A DNA stretch of 64,000 nt, from the NCBI RefSeq assembly GCF_014642075.1, contig NZ_BMIK01000010.1, positions 62,380 to 126,379 on the forward strand, given 5' to 3'. The stretch is from Parapedobacter defluvii (GTDB lineage: Bacteria; Bacteroidota; Bacteroidia; Sphingobacteriales; Sphingobacteriaceae). Under the pieces are notes generated by a model, which saw nothing but the letters and a program-made list of their open reading frames with translations, was not told where the DNA came from and did no database searches. The position numbers and the translations under genes are program-made. Of this stretch, positions 18,501-27,643 are shown one piece after another; positions within the stretch are counted from its first letter, which is position 1, and every line of letters begins with the position of its first letter.

Positions 18501-21500
18501 TTAGAATGAAACGTTTAGGGCAAACGTCATCGAAAATGGCAGTGGATACCCGCTTCCCGGAGTTTCCGGGTCCAAACCGGTATAGGGATTGTCGCCCCAC
18601 GTCTTCTTAAGAAGCAATACGTTGTCTGCACGCAAATCCAGGCGCACCCGTTTCATGTTCATCCGATCCAGCAACGTACCGGGAAGGGTATACCCCAACT
18701 CCACGTTCCGGATTTTCATATCGGAACCGCTTTCTACGTAGTACGTGGAAAACCGACCTTCGTCGTTGTAATTATTGATGGATATGGCCGGGATGGTGGT
18801 ATGGGTATTGGTTGGTGTCCAAGCGTCCAACAGACGGGTACCATAGTTCTCTCCGGAGGTACTCAATGCATAGATATCGGTCCATGATTTCCAGCCCTGT
18901 ACATTGAGTTTCTTTCCGACCAGCCCGTTGAAGAACACGGCTAGGTCAAAGTTTTTCCACGTAACGCCTACGTTGACCCCGTACTCTGCGGCCGGATCCT
19001 GATTGCCCAGCCAAGCACGGTCTTCCTGATCAATCTTACCGTCTTCGTTTATATCCCGAAAACGGATGCGCCCCGGAGCCGCACCCACCTGCGTGGCGTG
19101 TGCATCGACCTCGGCCTGCGATTGGAACAAGCCGTCAACAATGTAACCATACATGGATGAACGCGAGCGTCCCAAGATGTTCTCATCGGTTCCGTTCCCG
19201 GCGAAATTATTGATGACTTCGTCGGGCACCTTCAAGATCCGCTGCTTATTGTGCGAAACCACGCCACTGATGTTCAAACCGACATTACCGAAATTATCTG
19301 CATAATTCAGGGTCAATTCGATACCCTTATTATCAATATCTGCACCATTTAACCACATTTGAGCACCTTCACCCAAGGTCGCAACCGTGCCCGGTTTCAT
19401 CAAGATATCGGTGGTCTTTTTGAGGTAATAGTCGAGTGAGCCGCCAAACTTACCGGCAAAAAAGGCAAAGTCCAACCCTAAGTTATGCTGGGTGGTCGTT
19501 TCCCACCGCAGGTTCGGGTTGTCGCGTTGCGTACGGCGGAAGCCGGAAGGCAGGTTGCTCCCTCCCTCCCCGGTAAAATCATAGGCAGTACCCCAGTTCC
19601 AGTCCCATACGGAATTCAAATCGTAAAGCGGACTGTACATCAGGTAGGCCGCATAGTCATCGATCTGCGAGTTGCCGTTTTGCCCCTATCCATAGCGGAG
19701 TTTCAATTGGGAAAATCCGGAAAGTGCGTTTTGCAGAAACGGCTCATTATTCAGCACCCATCCAAAAGACACCGCGGGGAATGTAGCCCACCGGTTATTG
19801 GCCCCGAAGACCGAGGATGCATCCCGGCGAAGGGTACCGGAAGCCAGGTAACGATCGCCAAAGTTGTAGTTGAATTTTCCAAACCACGAAATCAGCGTAT
19901 TGTTGCTGCCTCCGCCCCCATTTTCACGGTCTTCCTCGCCTGCATCCAACTGCATGTAATCCGGCGTTTCCAAGGCAAACACCCGGCGGCTTCCCCAGTG
20001 GGTCTGATACGAATGGTCAATTGTCTCCTGCCCGACCATCACATCGAAATTATGCTTATTGACATCGAACACATACTGCAGAATATTGCTGTTATTCCAA
20101 TCGTAGTTATAGTTGGATGTCTGGTATACCCCATTCCGTGCCTCGCTCAGAAAGCCGGATTCATACGTCAAATCCATGGTCCGTCGCCAATAACCCACGA
20201 AATCAACCCCAAAAGACGAGCGGAAATTCAGACCTTTCAGTAACTCAACGTTTATGTACGTATTCCCAAACAGGCGCAGGTTATCCTGGTGATTTTGCTT
20301 GTTATCTGCTATCAGGCGTACAGGGTTCTGACGGTCGCTCATCCCGCCGATCGGCCCGCCCCAGCCTACGCCATCAACCGTATGTACCGGCACGATAGAC
20401 ATCAGCGATTTCGTACCCCCCAGGTTTCCATCCCCTACATTCGAACTGGAGCGCCATTGGGACACCGTGAAGTTCTCTCCGATTTTCACCTTTCCATCCA
20501 ACCAGCTGTAATCCGTATTGATCCGTGCGTTGAAGCGCCGGAAAAAACTACCGTCGATAGTTCCCTTGTTGTCGTAATAATCCGCGGCAAAGAGCGCATT
20601 CCCGTTGTCTGTACCTGAAGACACGGTAACGTTGTATTGCTGAATCATGCCGGTCCGCAGAATCTCCTTTTGCCAATCGGTATCTGCTGAGCGCATCGTC
20701 TGTTCGATCGGATCGAGGTATTCGCGCCATGACACCTTGTCGAGCACCCAATTTCCGTTGGCATCCTGATGGTCTTCATACTGGTACAGGCCACCGAAAT
20801 CGCGCACAAACCCAATCCCGACAAGGTTGGGGTCGGCCGCAGGATTATCGTTCTTAATCGCCCAATATTGGGCAATACCACGCTGTTCAGTGTTCATCAA
20901 TTCAAAGGGTTTGGCACTGCTGGTGAGGGTATTGGAAGCGGTAAAATCGACGGTCGTTCCCTTCTTGCCGCGCCGCGTGGTAATGATAATCACGCCGTTT
21001 GCCGCGCGCGACCCATAAATGGAGGCCGATGATGCATCTTTCAATACCTGGATGGATTCGATATCCAGGGTCGCCAGCTCCGCCATGGAACGGGTGGTCG
21101 GAGTCCCGTCGATAATATACAGCGGATTGTTGTTGTTCAGCGTTCCCTCGCCGCGTATACGTACCGCTGCCGATGGATCGGGCGAACCGTTTACGGTAAC
21201 GGCCATACCCGCCACCCTGCCCTGGGCGGCCCGCATGGCACTGCCCGTCGTACTGGAACGGAGCTGGTCTACGTTGATCACGGACACCGCCCCGGTTAAA
21301 TCCGCTTTACGCTGGGTCGTGTAACCGGTCACAACCACTTCGTCGAGATTCAAGGCATCTTCCACTAAGCGGATGGTTAAATCCTGCCCGGTAGACGCGG
21401 CTATTTCTGTTGTCTTATAACCAACATAGCTGAATAGTAAGGTGCTGGTACTGGCAACGCGCAGGGTAAAGCGTCCATTGGCATCGGTACTTGTGCTGTT

Positions 21501-21704
21501 GCCTTTTGCCTCCTTTTCGACGACGGAGACATTGGCCAACGGTGCCCCGCTGTTATCCAGGACCGTGCCCGCTACCAAGATCTTTTCCTGGTTGATCATC
21601 AGGCTCCCCGTTCCAGCAACCCCCGGCCCGGCAAGCATGCTAAATAAAAGCAGGAGCACCACCTGGCCCACTGTTTTCTTTGTTTGAATTACTTTTCGTT
21701 TCAT
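18501..21704 (-). pseudogene. SusC/RagA-family receptor of the fructan PUL, interrupted by an in-frame TAG
   Basis: Read from ATG at 21704, 672 codons lead to a TAG at 19686-19688; the same frame then continues without another stop to 18501 (1067 codons in all). The break falls in the conserved barrel motif LKLRYG-x-GQNGNS. The missing residue is consistent with Trp (TGG to TAG, one base, 19687 on the plus strand). Domains: signal peptide, carboxypeptidase-like domain (GTVLDNSGAPLANVSV), plug (VLKDASSASIYGSRAANGV), barrel, terminal aromatic residue. There is no STN domain, so it is not tied to an ECF system. A downstream ATG at 19640 could start only a barrel fragment. Either a true nonsense mutation or a sequencing error. 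Confidence 0.88.
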
Positions 21705-21716
21705 AATTTAGGGTTA

Positions 21717-23207
21717 TTAATGATTAGTTATCTTTTCGATTTTTACATCCCGGATGGTGGCGTTACCATTTTTGACGTAGAAAAAGAGGTTTTTTCCTTT
21801 TTGCTCCGGCAACCGATTCACGACCGTCCGTTTGTTATTGACGCAGACATCAAAAAAATCTCCGTATACAATCACGTCCAAAAAAATCGGCTCATTCAGG
21901 CCTTTTACGGCATCAATCGATGTATTGTGCATGCGCACCGTTTCGTGATTCGGGTTCAGCGCCAATCGGTAGCCGCTCTCGTGCTCATCCGTCGCCCGCA
22001 AAAACAATCCTAACTCCTCGTAATTCCCATCCGGTTCGATGCGCATGGAAATCCGATAATTGTCGGGCAACTCATCCATTTCAGCTACGCCCATTTCGCC
22101 AGCCGCCGCGATGTTCAACTGCCCATCCCGGATGGCGACGACGGACGGAGAAGGCGTTTTGATTGCCGGAATGGTCATCGGGGATGACGCAGGTAGCACC
22201 TCTGGTAAGAATTTGGTAGACAACGTTCCATCCGGCTCTTGGTAAACTTCCCGGAAAAGTATCGTTCCGCCCCAAATCCGGTCGCCATCATCCTTATCAC
22301 CGGCGCGGTAGGGCGAGTAGGCCACCGCAATACGGCGCCCGTTCTTAAACCGGGCAGTTTTGTAAACGCACTCAAAATGCGCAATCAAGCTTTGAGACTT
22401 GGGATAGATCCACGGCCCGTAAGGCGCTTTGGACATCACGTAATGGGTATGCCCCGCTATGCTATACAACAGGTAATACCAGTCATTCCATTTGAAATAA
22501 TCCGCACATTCAGGTGTACCCTGCTGCCCGCGCAGGGGCGAATCCACTTCTTTCCAATTTTTCAGATCGGCCGAAACCAAGTGAACCAGGTAGCCACCGA
22601 AGCCGCCAATTGCCGGCTCCTTTAAGTTGCCCGAAACGAAAAGATGAAACAGGCTATCACTCCCCTTAAAGACCTTCGGGTCCCTGAAATCCCGACTGAT
22701 ACATTCCTCGGGCGCCAAGTAAAAGGGATTGGGTGATTGCTTCTCGTAGGTGTATCCACCATCGTTGCTGATTGCATAACTCAGTTGCTCATGCACACCG
22801 TTTGCGTCTTTCACACGGGTGGCATAAAATGCATAAAATAGTCCCTTATCCGCAATGACGGACCCGGTACAAATTGATTTTTCCCACGCTTCATTGTCGA
22901 TACCCAACGCTACGGGGTGATGTTTCCAATGAACGAGGTCTGTGGTGGTACTCAACGCCCACTGATGCCCACCCAAGCCATCCAAACCGGCGTGATGCCC
23001 TTCATCCAATAGCCAATACAAGTAGAATGTACCGTTGTGGTAATAAGGCATGCCATCGCCCGAAAACAAATGCGGTTCGATGGGTTTGAAATATTGCAGC
23101 TGTGTTGTGCGTTGGATCGAAGGATTATAATCTTTGACCACCTGTGCCATTGAACACGCCGTAACCGACAAAAGAAATACGAAGACAATGTTGAATTTGT
23201 AAGGCAT
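21717..23207 (-). CDS. GH32-family lipoprotein, probable fructosidase
   Basis: 496 residues from ATG 23207; an ATG at 23216 adds three. The later start leaves room after the promoter. Lipobox SVTAC. The propeller keeps the three acids: Asp in SGDGMPYY (about 51), Asp in RDFRDPK (about 176) and Glu in PECADYF (about 233). The first motif differs from the classical NDPNG. A C-terminal beta-sandwich starts near residue 340. It is the first gene of the six-gene operon, 12 bp before SusC, under a good -33/-7 promoter. Likely a surface or periplasmic enzyme for fructan oligosaccharides; precise linkage unknown. Confidence 0.82.
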   Translation of the reverse strand: MPYKFNIVFVFLLSVTACSMAQVVKDYNPSIQRTTQLQYFKPIEPHLFSGDGMPYYHNGTFYLYWLLDEGHHAGLDGLGGHQWALSTTTDLVHWKHHPVALGIDNEAWEKSICTGSVIADKGLFYAFYATRVKDANGVHEQLSYAISNDGGYTYEKQSPNPFYLAPEECISRDFRDPKVFKGSDSLFHLFVSGNLKEPAIGGFGGYLVHLVSADLKNWKEVDSPLRGQQGTPECADYFKWNDWYYLLYSIAGHTHYVMSKAPYGPWIYPKSQSLIAHFECVYKTARFKNGRRIAVAYSPYRAGDKDDGDRIWGGTILFREVYQEPDGTLSTKFLPEVLPASSPMTIPAIKTPSPSVVAIRDGQLNIAAAGEMGVAEMDELPDNYRISMRIEPDGNYEELGLFLRATDEHESGYRLALNPNHETVRMHNTSIDAVKGLNEPIFLDVIVYGDFFDVCVNNKRTVVNRLPEQKGKNLFFYVKNGNATIRDVKIEKITNH

Positions 23208-23227
23208 AATTGGCAATAATTTGTTGC

Positions 23228-23258
23228 CAAATATAGTGGCCCTATTTACAAAAACAAA
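23228..23258 (-). promoter_or_regulatory. Bacteroidota-type promoter of the GH32-SusCD operon
   Basis: On the minus strand TTTG (23258-23255), exactly 19 bases, then TATATTTG (23235-23228). This matches the TTTG / TAnnTTTG consensus for the Bacteroidota housekeeping sigma factor. The expected start of transcription lies a few bases before ATG 23207. Confidence 0.7.
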
Positions 23259-23288
23259 AATATTTTATTGCAATTTATTATCATAATA

Positions 23289-23297
23289 TTTACATTT
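23289..23297. promoter_or_regulatory. Candidate operator half site A (TTTACATTT)
   Basis: Exact TTTACATTT, about 30 bases upstream of the operon -33 box. The same nine bases recur in opposite orientation at 23382-23390. No clear partner arm was seen at this copy. Confidence 0.4.
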
Positions 23298-23370
23298 AAA
23301 ATCATTAAGCAAAGACAATTCTGATCAATTCTTGATAAAGAAAACCAAATCAGCCATTTAACAGCGCTAA

Positions 23371-23390
23371 TTACATACATCAAATGTAAA
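23371..23390. promoter_or_regulatory. Candidate operator B for the GntR/LacI-type regulator
   Basis: Inverted repeat TTACAT (23371-23376) and ATGTAA (23384-23389) with a 7-base spacer; the right arm is part of AAATGTAAA, the exact complement of site A. Confidence 0.5.
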
Positions 23391-23516
23391 CTTATTAGTA
23401 AAAAATAATTTTTTATTTTACGAGAACGGGTCTACAAAATCCAAATAAAAGGTTGATCATCGCAGAAAAAGATCATACATTATTCCAATAAATACAAAAT
23501 AATTTGACAAATAATA

Positions 23517-23540
23517 TTACATTTGCGACCACAATGTAAA
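23517..23540 (+). promoter_or_regulatory. Regulator -7 box overlapped by candidate operator C
   Basis: TACATTTG (23518-23525) is a perfect TAnnTTTG -7 element. It lies inside the inverted repeat TTACATT (23517-23523) / AATGTAA (23533-23539) with a 9-base spacer. Binding there would block the regulator's own promoter, suggesting autorepression. No convincing -33 box was found at the usual distance. Confidence 0.55.
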
Positions 23541-23551
23541 CACCCACAAAT

Positions 23552-24643
23552 ATGTGTGCTAAAACAAGCTACAAGACGATCTACGACACGCTAAAGGACC
23601 AGATCATTAAGGAAGGATTTCTTCCGGGCGCCATGCTGCCCACGGAACAGACGCTTGCCAAGAGATACGATGTATCCCGGCCTACCATTGCCAAAGTGTA
23701 TAACCAGCTACAGGAAGAGGGCTTTGTCAAGAAAACAAAAGGCTTGGGAACCGTGGTTACTTACCAGCATACCAACACTCCTTACACATTTGGTCTGTTG
23801 CTTCCAGGATCCGGGGAATCCGAAATATTCTCAATTATCAACGATCAACTGCTGCGGCAATCCGAATCCGGGATGTTTAATTGCTTTTGGGAAGGTGCCA
23901 CCGCGAGCAGTGCCGAAATCCGGAAATCACTTATCGAATCCTGTCTTGAAAGTTATATCCAAAAAAAGGTGGATGGTATCTTCTTCTCCCCGCTTGAACG
24001 CGTGCCGGACGCCTACGAATTAAATCTCAAAATCTGCCGGGCCATCCGGGAGGCAAACATCCCACTGGTGCTGATCGACCGGGATATTCTCACTGCTCCA
24101 GACCGCAGCGAATTTGATGTGGTATCCATCGATAATTTCAGCGCCGGCTGCGTTATGGCACAGCATCTCATTGACCGTGGATGCGAAAAATTACATTTTT
24201 TCTACCGGCCGGGTTCCGCCAGCTCGGTAGATCTACGCATTTCAGGAGTCCGCGACACTGCGCTTAAACACGGTTATTCCTTTACGGAAAGCAACGTGTT
24301 CTGCGGGAGCCCAGAAGACCTGGAGTTAGTCAGGGGAATGGAGGTGATTGCCGGCAAAACAGGCATCATCTGTGCCAACGATTCGACGGCAGCCGTACTG
24401 ATGTCGTCGTTGGACGACCTCGGAATCGAGATATCCAAGGATGTCCTCATCTGTGGCTACGATGATATGAAATACTCCAAACACCTGAAGCATTCGTTGA
24501 CATCGTTCCGGCAACCCTGCGAGGAGATTGCCAACATCAGTATCGAGCTACTGATGCGCAGGTTGAAGGAAAACAACCGCATCCCGATTACCGTAAACCT
24601 TAAAGGAGATATCGTCATCCGTGAATCCAGCCAATTTCGCTAA
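23552..24643 (+). CDS. GntR-type DNA-binding / LacI-type sugar-sensing chimeric regulator
   Basis: 363 residues. A GntR winged helix (about 7-72) has the signature LPTEQTLAKRYDVSRPTIAKVYNQL. Residues 78-363 form a LacI/periplasmic-binding-protein effector domain (VLIDRDI, VSIDNFSAGCVMAQHLIDRG, IICANDSTAAVLMSSL, LICGYDDMKYS). This architecture is the AraR type of sugar-responsive repressor. It is divergent from the fructan operon and 19 bp upstream of the GH32-like gene. The likely inducer is fructose or a phosphorylated or oligomeric product. Repeated TTTACATTT sites next to it are the best operator candidates. Confidence 0.9.
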   Translation: MCAKTSYKTIYDTLKDQIIKEGFLPGAMLPTEQTLAKRYDVSRPTIAKVYNQLQEEGFVKKTKGLGTVVTYQHTNTPYTFGLLLPGSGESEIFSIINDQLLRQSESGMFNCFWEGATASSAEIRKSLIESCLESYIQKKVDGIFFSPLERVPDAYELNLKICRAIREANIPLVLIDRDILTAPDRSEFDVVSIDNFSAGCVMAQHLIDRGCEKLHFFYRPGSASSVDLRISGVRDTALKHGYSFTESNVFCGSPEDLELVRGMEVIAGKTGIICANDSTAAVLMSSLDDLGIEISKDVLICGYDDMKYSKHLKHSLTSFRQPCEEIANISIELLMRRLKENNRIPITVNLKGDIVIRESSQFR

Positions 24644-24648
24644 CCATT

Positions 24649-24656
24649 AATGTAAA
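24649..24656 (+). promoter_or_regulatory. Possible operator half site before the GH32-like gene
   Basis: AATGTAAA repeats the half site seen in the divergent region, here in the 19-bp gap between regulator and GH32-like gene. A single 8-base match in AT-rich DNA is weak evidence. Confidence 0.25.
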
Positions 24657-24662
24657 AGAAAA

Positions 24663-26729
24663 ATGAAACCAATTTATCCCTTTCTTATGATGATCAGCTG
24701 CAGCCTGCTTTTTATTGGCTGTAGTGAAAAGAAAAAGGCCGTTCAGATCGAGCTCAACGCGACCCCATGGGTGTTTTCGACGGACGTCCCACCGGCCAGT
24801 ACGCTATCGCCACAGTCGGCCCAGGGCACCTTTGATGCACTTCCGGACAGCAGCAGTTTTACGATCAAGCTGGTAGCCACGCTTGGCAAGCATCTGCCTA
24901 GCGAGAGGCTGCTGCATATTCCCGGTGTGCTGGAAGTCACCACATTCCAGCACGATCCTTCTGACCGCAAACTCCAAAATTATCCGGCTTATCCGATGCC
25001 GGATGGCTCGGTGCCCGTATTTCAGGCGGCGCTACGGCTGCACCCCCTCCCAAACAGCACCGAAACCGAAGTACGGGATATGGTTATCGGCATTCCTTTG
25101 GGGATTTTAACCGAATCCACAGGCCAGCATGAAATCGTGCTCCATTTTTCTGGCGTACGGTGGTCGCTGTACGTAGACGGCGAACTGCTTGACAATGATT
25201 TCGCTTTGGGATACCCCCAATGGCCCGCCCGGCACACCTGGGAAATTGACCCGAACCTCGTTTCCAAAGCCGAACTTTTCCTCCCGGGCCTTGAGCCGGA
25301 AAAAGTGCCTTTAAAAACTCCCCGAATTGCGCACGACATCCAATACTGGACACCCGCAGGCCACAACACCTGGGTAGGTGATGTGGCCACCTTCTATCAT
25401 GAAGGGCGGTATCACCTGTTCTACCTATTTGACAGGCGGGGCCATGCCAGCAAATTTGGGCGCGGGGGGCATTATTTTGAACACCTTTCAACGACCGACT
25501 TTATCAGCTGGACGGAGCATGAGGCCGCCACCCCCATTGAAAGCCAATGGGAAACGCTGGGCACGGGCACGCCATTTATTTCGGACGGCAAACTCTGCAT
25601 CAGCTTTGGCCTGCATACCACCCGTATCTTTCCGAAAGAAGAAACCACCCTGCCGCTTCTATTGGATTATTACAACCAACATGGCGCTACAGGTTCGTTC
25701 GGGTACGACACCCTATCGGGGTATCCCGCCGGATCCACGTATTCCATCAGCGCCGACGGCATCAGCCAGTTCAAAAAGACACATACCTTATTCCACCATT
25801 GCGAAAACCCCAGTGTCTACACCGATCCGGAGGGCCGCCTGCGCATGCTGGCAAACTACGGCGCAAAGGGAACCTGGGAATCAAATGCGATCGAAGGTGG
25901 CTGGAAATCCATTAATCCCGGGTTTCCGCCGGGAGGCGACTGCACCTTTTTCTTCCGTTGGGGAAATTACGACTACGTGATCGGTGGCTTTACCGGTCTA
26001 TGGTCAAAGCCCGCCGATGCGCCGGAGGATGGTTATACGGACGTTGTCAAACAAGGGCTCGATTTCTATAATGGGATGTGTGTACCTGCGGTTACGGAAA
26101 TAAACGACGGCCGATTCCTGATGGCCGGCTGGATTCCGATTGCCAATTGGGGCGGAACGTTAAACATCCATGAAATGCTTCAGTTTCCGGATGGAAGAAT
26201 CGGCACCAAATGGATGGAAGAGCTCATCCCGGTAACCGGAAAACAGCACACCTTGACCAATGAAATCAACGAAAACACCACGTTTGAGGTTGACAACCCT
26301 TCTTTCCTGCTGACATTTGATGTAAAGCCTGGTGAGGATCTATCCGGAAAACTTGCCGCTCTGTTCTCAGGAGAAGACGGGGCCGAGCATGCCTGCGAAT
26401 TCCAATTGAGTCCGCATGAAAAAAGGGCGCAATACGGGCAGGGCTCCCTTCAGCAGTTCGCCGAACGGGAAAAGACCTTGCGCGAAGGTGGTTTTCCGAA
26501 TCACGCCCGCCACTATGGCGTCGAAAACCTCTTCGGTACGGACGGACCCTTCTCCGTCCGCATGTTCGTCAAATACGACACCAAGTATGGTGGATCACAG
26601 ATTGATACAGAAATCGCCGGTAAACGTACCATGATTACATTTTGCCCGGGTTTGAAAGTCGAAAAGCTCCTGTTTAGGTCGGATGATACCGGTATCCAAA
26701 ACGTCAAGCTTGCGGCCTACGAACAATAG
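24663..26729 (+). CDS. GH32-like lipoprotein with altered catalytic residues
   Basis: 688 residues, lipobox FIGC (Cys20). Residues about 55-205 look like a LamG-type beta-sandwich (HFSGVRWSLYVDGELLD). A GH32-type propeller starts near 230 with a nucleophile-like Asp240 in WVGDVATFYHEGRYHLFYLF. The usual RDP is replaced by ENP (381-383) and the usual EC by DC (426-427, in GGDCTFFF), so stabiliser and acid/base positions differ. A beta-sandwich closes the protein. It could be a fructan-active enzyme with changed chemistry, a GH32/43-clan outlier, or a non-catalytic binder. It is co-transcribed with the regulator. Confidence 0.75.
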   Translation: MKPIYPFLMMISCSLLFIGCSEKKKAVQIELNATPWVFSTDVPPASTLSPQSAQGTFDALPDSSSFTIKLVATLGKHLPSERLLHIPGVLEVTTFQHDPSDRKLQNYPAYPMPDGSVPVFQAALRLHPLPNSTETEVRDMVIGIPLGILTESTGQHEIVLHFSGVRWSLYVDGELLDNDFALGYPQWPARHTWEIDPNLVSKAELFLPGLEPEKVPLKTPRIAHDIQYWTPAGHNTWVGDVATFYHEGRYHLFYLFDRRGHASKFGRGGHYFEHLSTTDFISWTEHEAATPIESQWETLGTGTPFISDGKLCISFGLHTTRIFPKEETTLPLLLDYYNQHGATGSFGYDTLSGYPAGSTYSISADGISQFKKTHTLFHHCENPSVYTDPEGRLRMLANYGAKGTWESNAIEGGWKSINPGFPPGGDCTFFFRWGNYDYVIGGFTGLWSKPADAPEDGYTDVVKQGLDFYNGMCVPAVTEINDGRFLMAGWIPIANWGGTLNIHEMLQFPDGRIGTKWMEELIPVTGKQHTLTNEINENTTFEVDNPSFLLTFDVKPGEDLSGKLAALFSGEDGAEHACEFQLSPHEKRAQYGQGSLQQFAEREKTLREGGFPNHARHYGVENLFGTDGPFSVRMFVKYDTKYGGSQIDTEIAGKRTMITFCPGLKVEKLLFRSDDTGIQNVKLAAYEQ

Positions 26730-26742
26730 GCATCCTCCCCTT

Positions 26743-26779
26743 AGATACCGCTCGTTCCGCTACAGGGCGGGCGGTATCT
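26743..26779 (+). terminator. Hairpin after the GH32-like gene
   Basis: Perfect 9-bp arms AGATACCGC (26743-26751) and GCGGTATCT (26771-26779), extendable inward by three more pairs with one wobble. There is no T-tract, so it may stabilise the mRNA end rather than act as a strict intrinsic terminator. Confidence 0.45.
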
Positions 26780-26860
26780 GGTGGTGGCCCATTACAGGAC
26801 GCTTACGCACCTGCAAATAAGGTCTTTCAAACATAGGGGTGATTTTACGCAAACCACCAC

Positions 26861-27586
26861 TTACGTAAAATCCAGCTCGGGGTCGTCGTACAGATCGTTA
26901 ACCAGCGTAGGTTTACCCTTTTCGAGCGATCCGAGGTCGACACGCTGATTGATTTTCTTGCCAGGCACATCTTCGGTGTACGCATTATAGAGGATCACCT
27001 GCGCATCGGTCAGCTCAAATAGGCTCGTTTCACCATCCGGCTGTTGCTCGTCCAACCCCTTCGCTACCGCCGGGTTAAAGCCGCCGTATTCCACCGTGTT
27101 GCACGTGATGTTCAGGTGGTGCGCCATGCCTCCGTCATAGATACTGATTGCCGTTACCGATGCCCGTGGCCCATCCGCCACTAAGGTAATCTTCAATCCA
27201 TCGGGGAAGATAAAGGTCCGGCTTTTTCCTTTCCGTTGCTTATATAATTTCCCATTCAGGTTTTCGAACAGTGCCACGTGCTTTGCTCCGGTAGTTGGTT
27301 CGTCTCCCCACAGTTGCACGGTTGCATACTGATCCGGGAACGGCATAAACGTCATGGTGAGGGTAAGCCTCCCATCATCCCGCCGATCCAATTTAATACT
27401 CGTACCCTTTGACGAGGTGTAGGCGTAGTATCGGCCATCCTCTTCGTGTAAGCCGTTTGGCAGGCCAACCGCCTGGCAGGTGCCCAATTGGGGCAATCCA
27501 TAATTCGTGCCCCCATCCTTCTTGCAGGAAGCGGACAACAACAAACAAGCCAACAGGGCCATCCTAAAATAACGAACTCCCATCAT
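26861..27586 (-). CDS. Hypothetical lipoprotein, paralogue A
   Basis: 241 residues (or one less from 27583). Lipobox SASC followed by K-K-D. The mature part is predicted mostly beta. It shares with its neighbour at 27644 an ordered set of motifs: LPxLGTC, ENLNGK, FPDG, AISIYDG, HLNxTC, QPDGETS, YTEDxPG, RVDxGSL and a final YDD. No known family is recognised. The two genes are 57 bp apart in the same direction and clearly arose by tandem duplication. An exported, possibly ligand-binding beta protein is a guess. Confidence 0.75.
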   Translation of the reverse strand: MMGVRYFRMALLACLLLSASCKKDGGTNYGLPQLGTCQAVGLPNGLHEEDGRYYAYTSSKGTSIKLDRRDDGRLTLTMTFMPFPDQYATVQLWGDEPTTGAKHVALFENLNGKLYKQRKGKSRTFIFPDGLKITLVADGPRASVTAISIYDGGMAHHLNITCNTVEYGGFNPAVAKGLDEQQPDGETSLFELTDAQVILYNAYTEDVPGKKINQRVDLGSLEKGKPTLVNDLYDDPELDFT

Positions 27587-27643
27587 TTTTTAATCCTTTA
27601 TCAGTTATAGGCGTGTATCGCACGAATAGAAAAAGGTCATCAA

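Larger units (their letters stand above)
23217..23551. other. Divergent regulatory region of the fructan PUL
   Basis: AT-rich 335-bp gap between the operon (minus) and its regulator (plus). It contains the operon promoter (23228-23258), three regions with TTTACATTT-type half sites, and a TACATTTG -7 box for the regulator gene. No ORF is seen. Confidence 0.75.

Noticed and set aside
18501-19640. Separate TonB-receptor gene starting at ATG 19640
   Set aside because: It is the same frame as the upstream SusC part, 16 codons after the TAG, and lacks signal and plug; one interrupted gene is the simpler reading.
19686-19688. TAG as a recoded amino acid
   Set aside because: TAG ends other genes normally in this window's reading frames and no pyrrolysine or suppressor context is visible.
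19485-20243. 252-codon plus-strand ORF
   Set aside because: Fully antisense to the conserved SusC barrel; shadow of codon usage.
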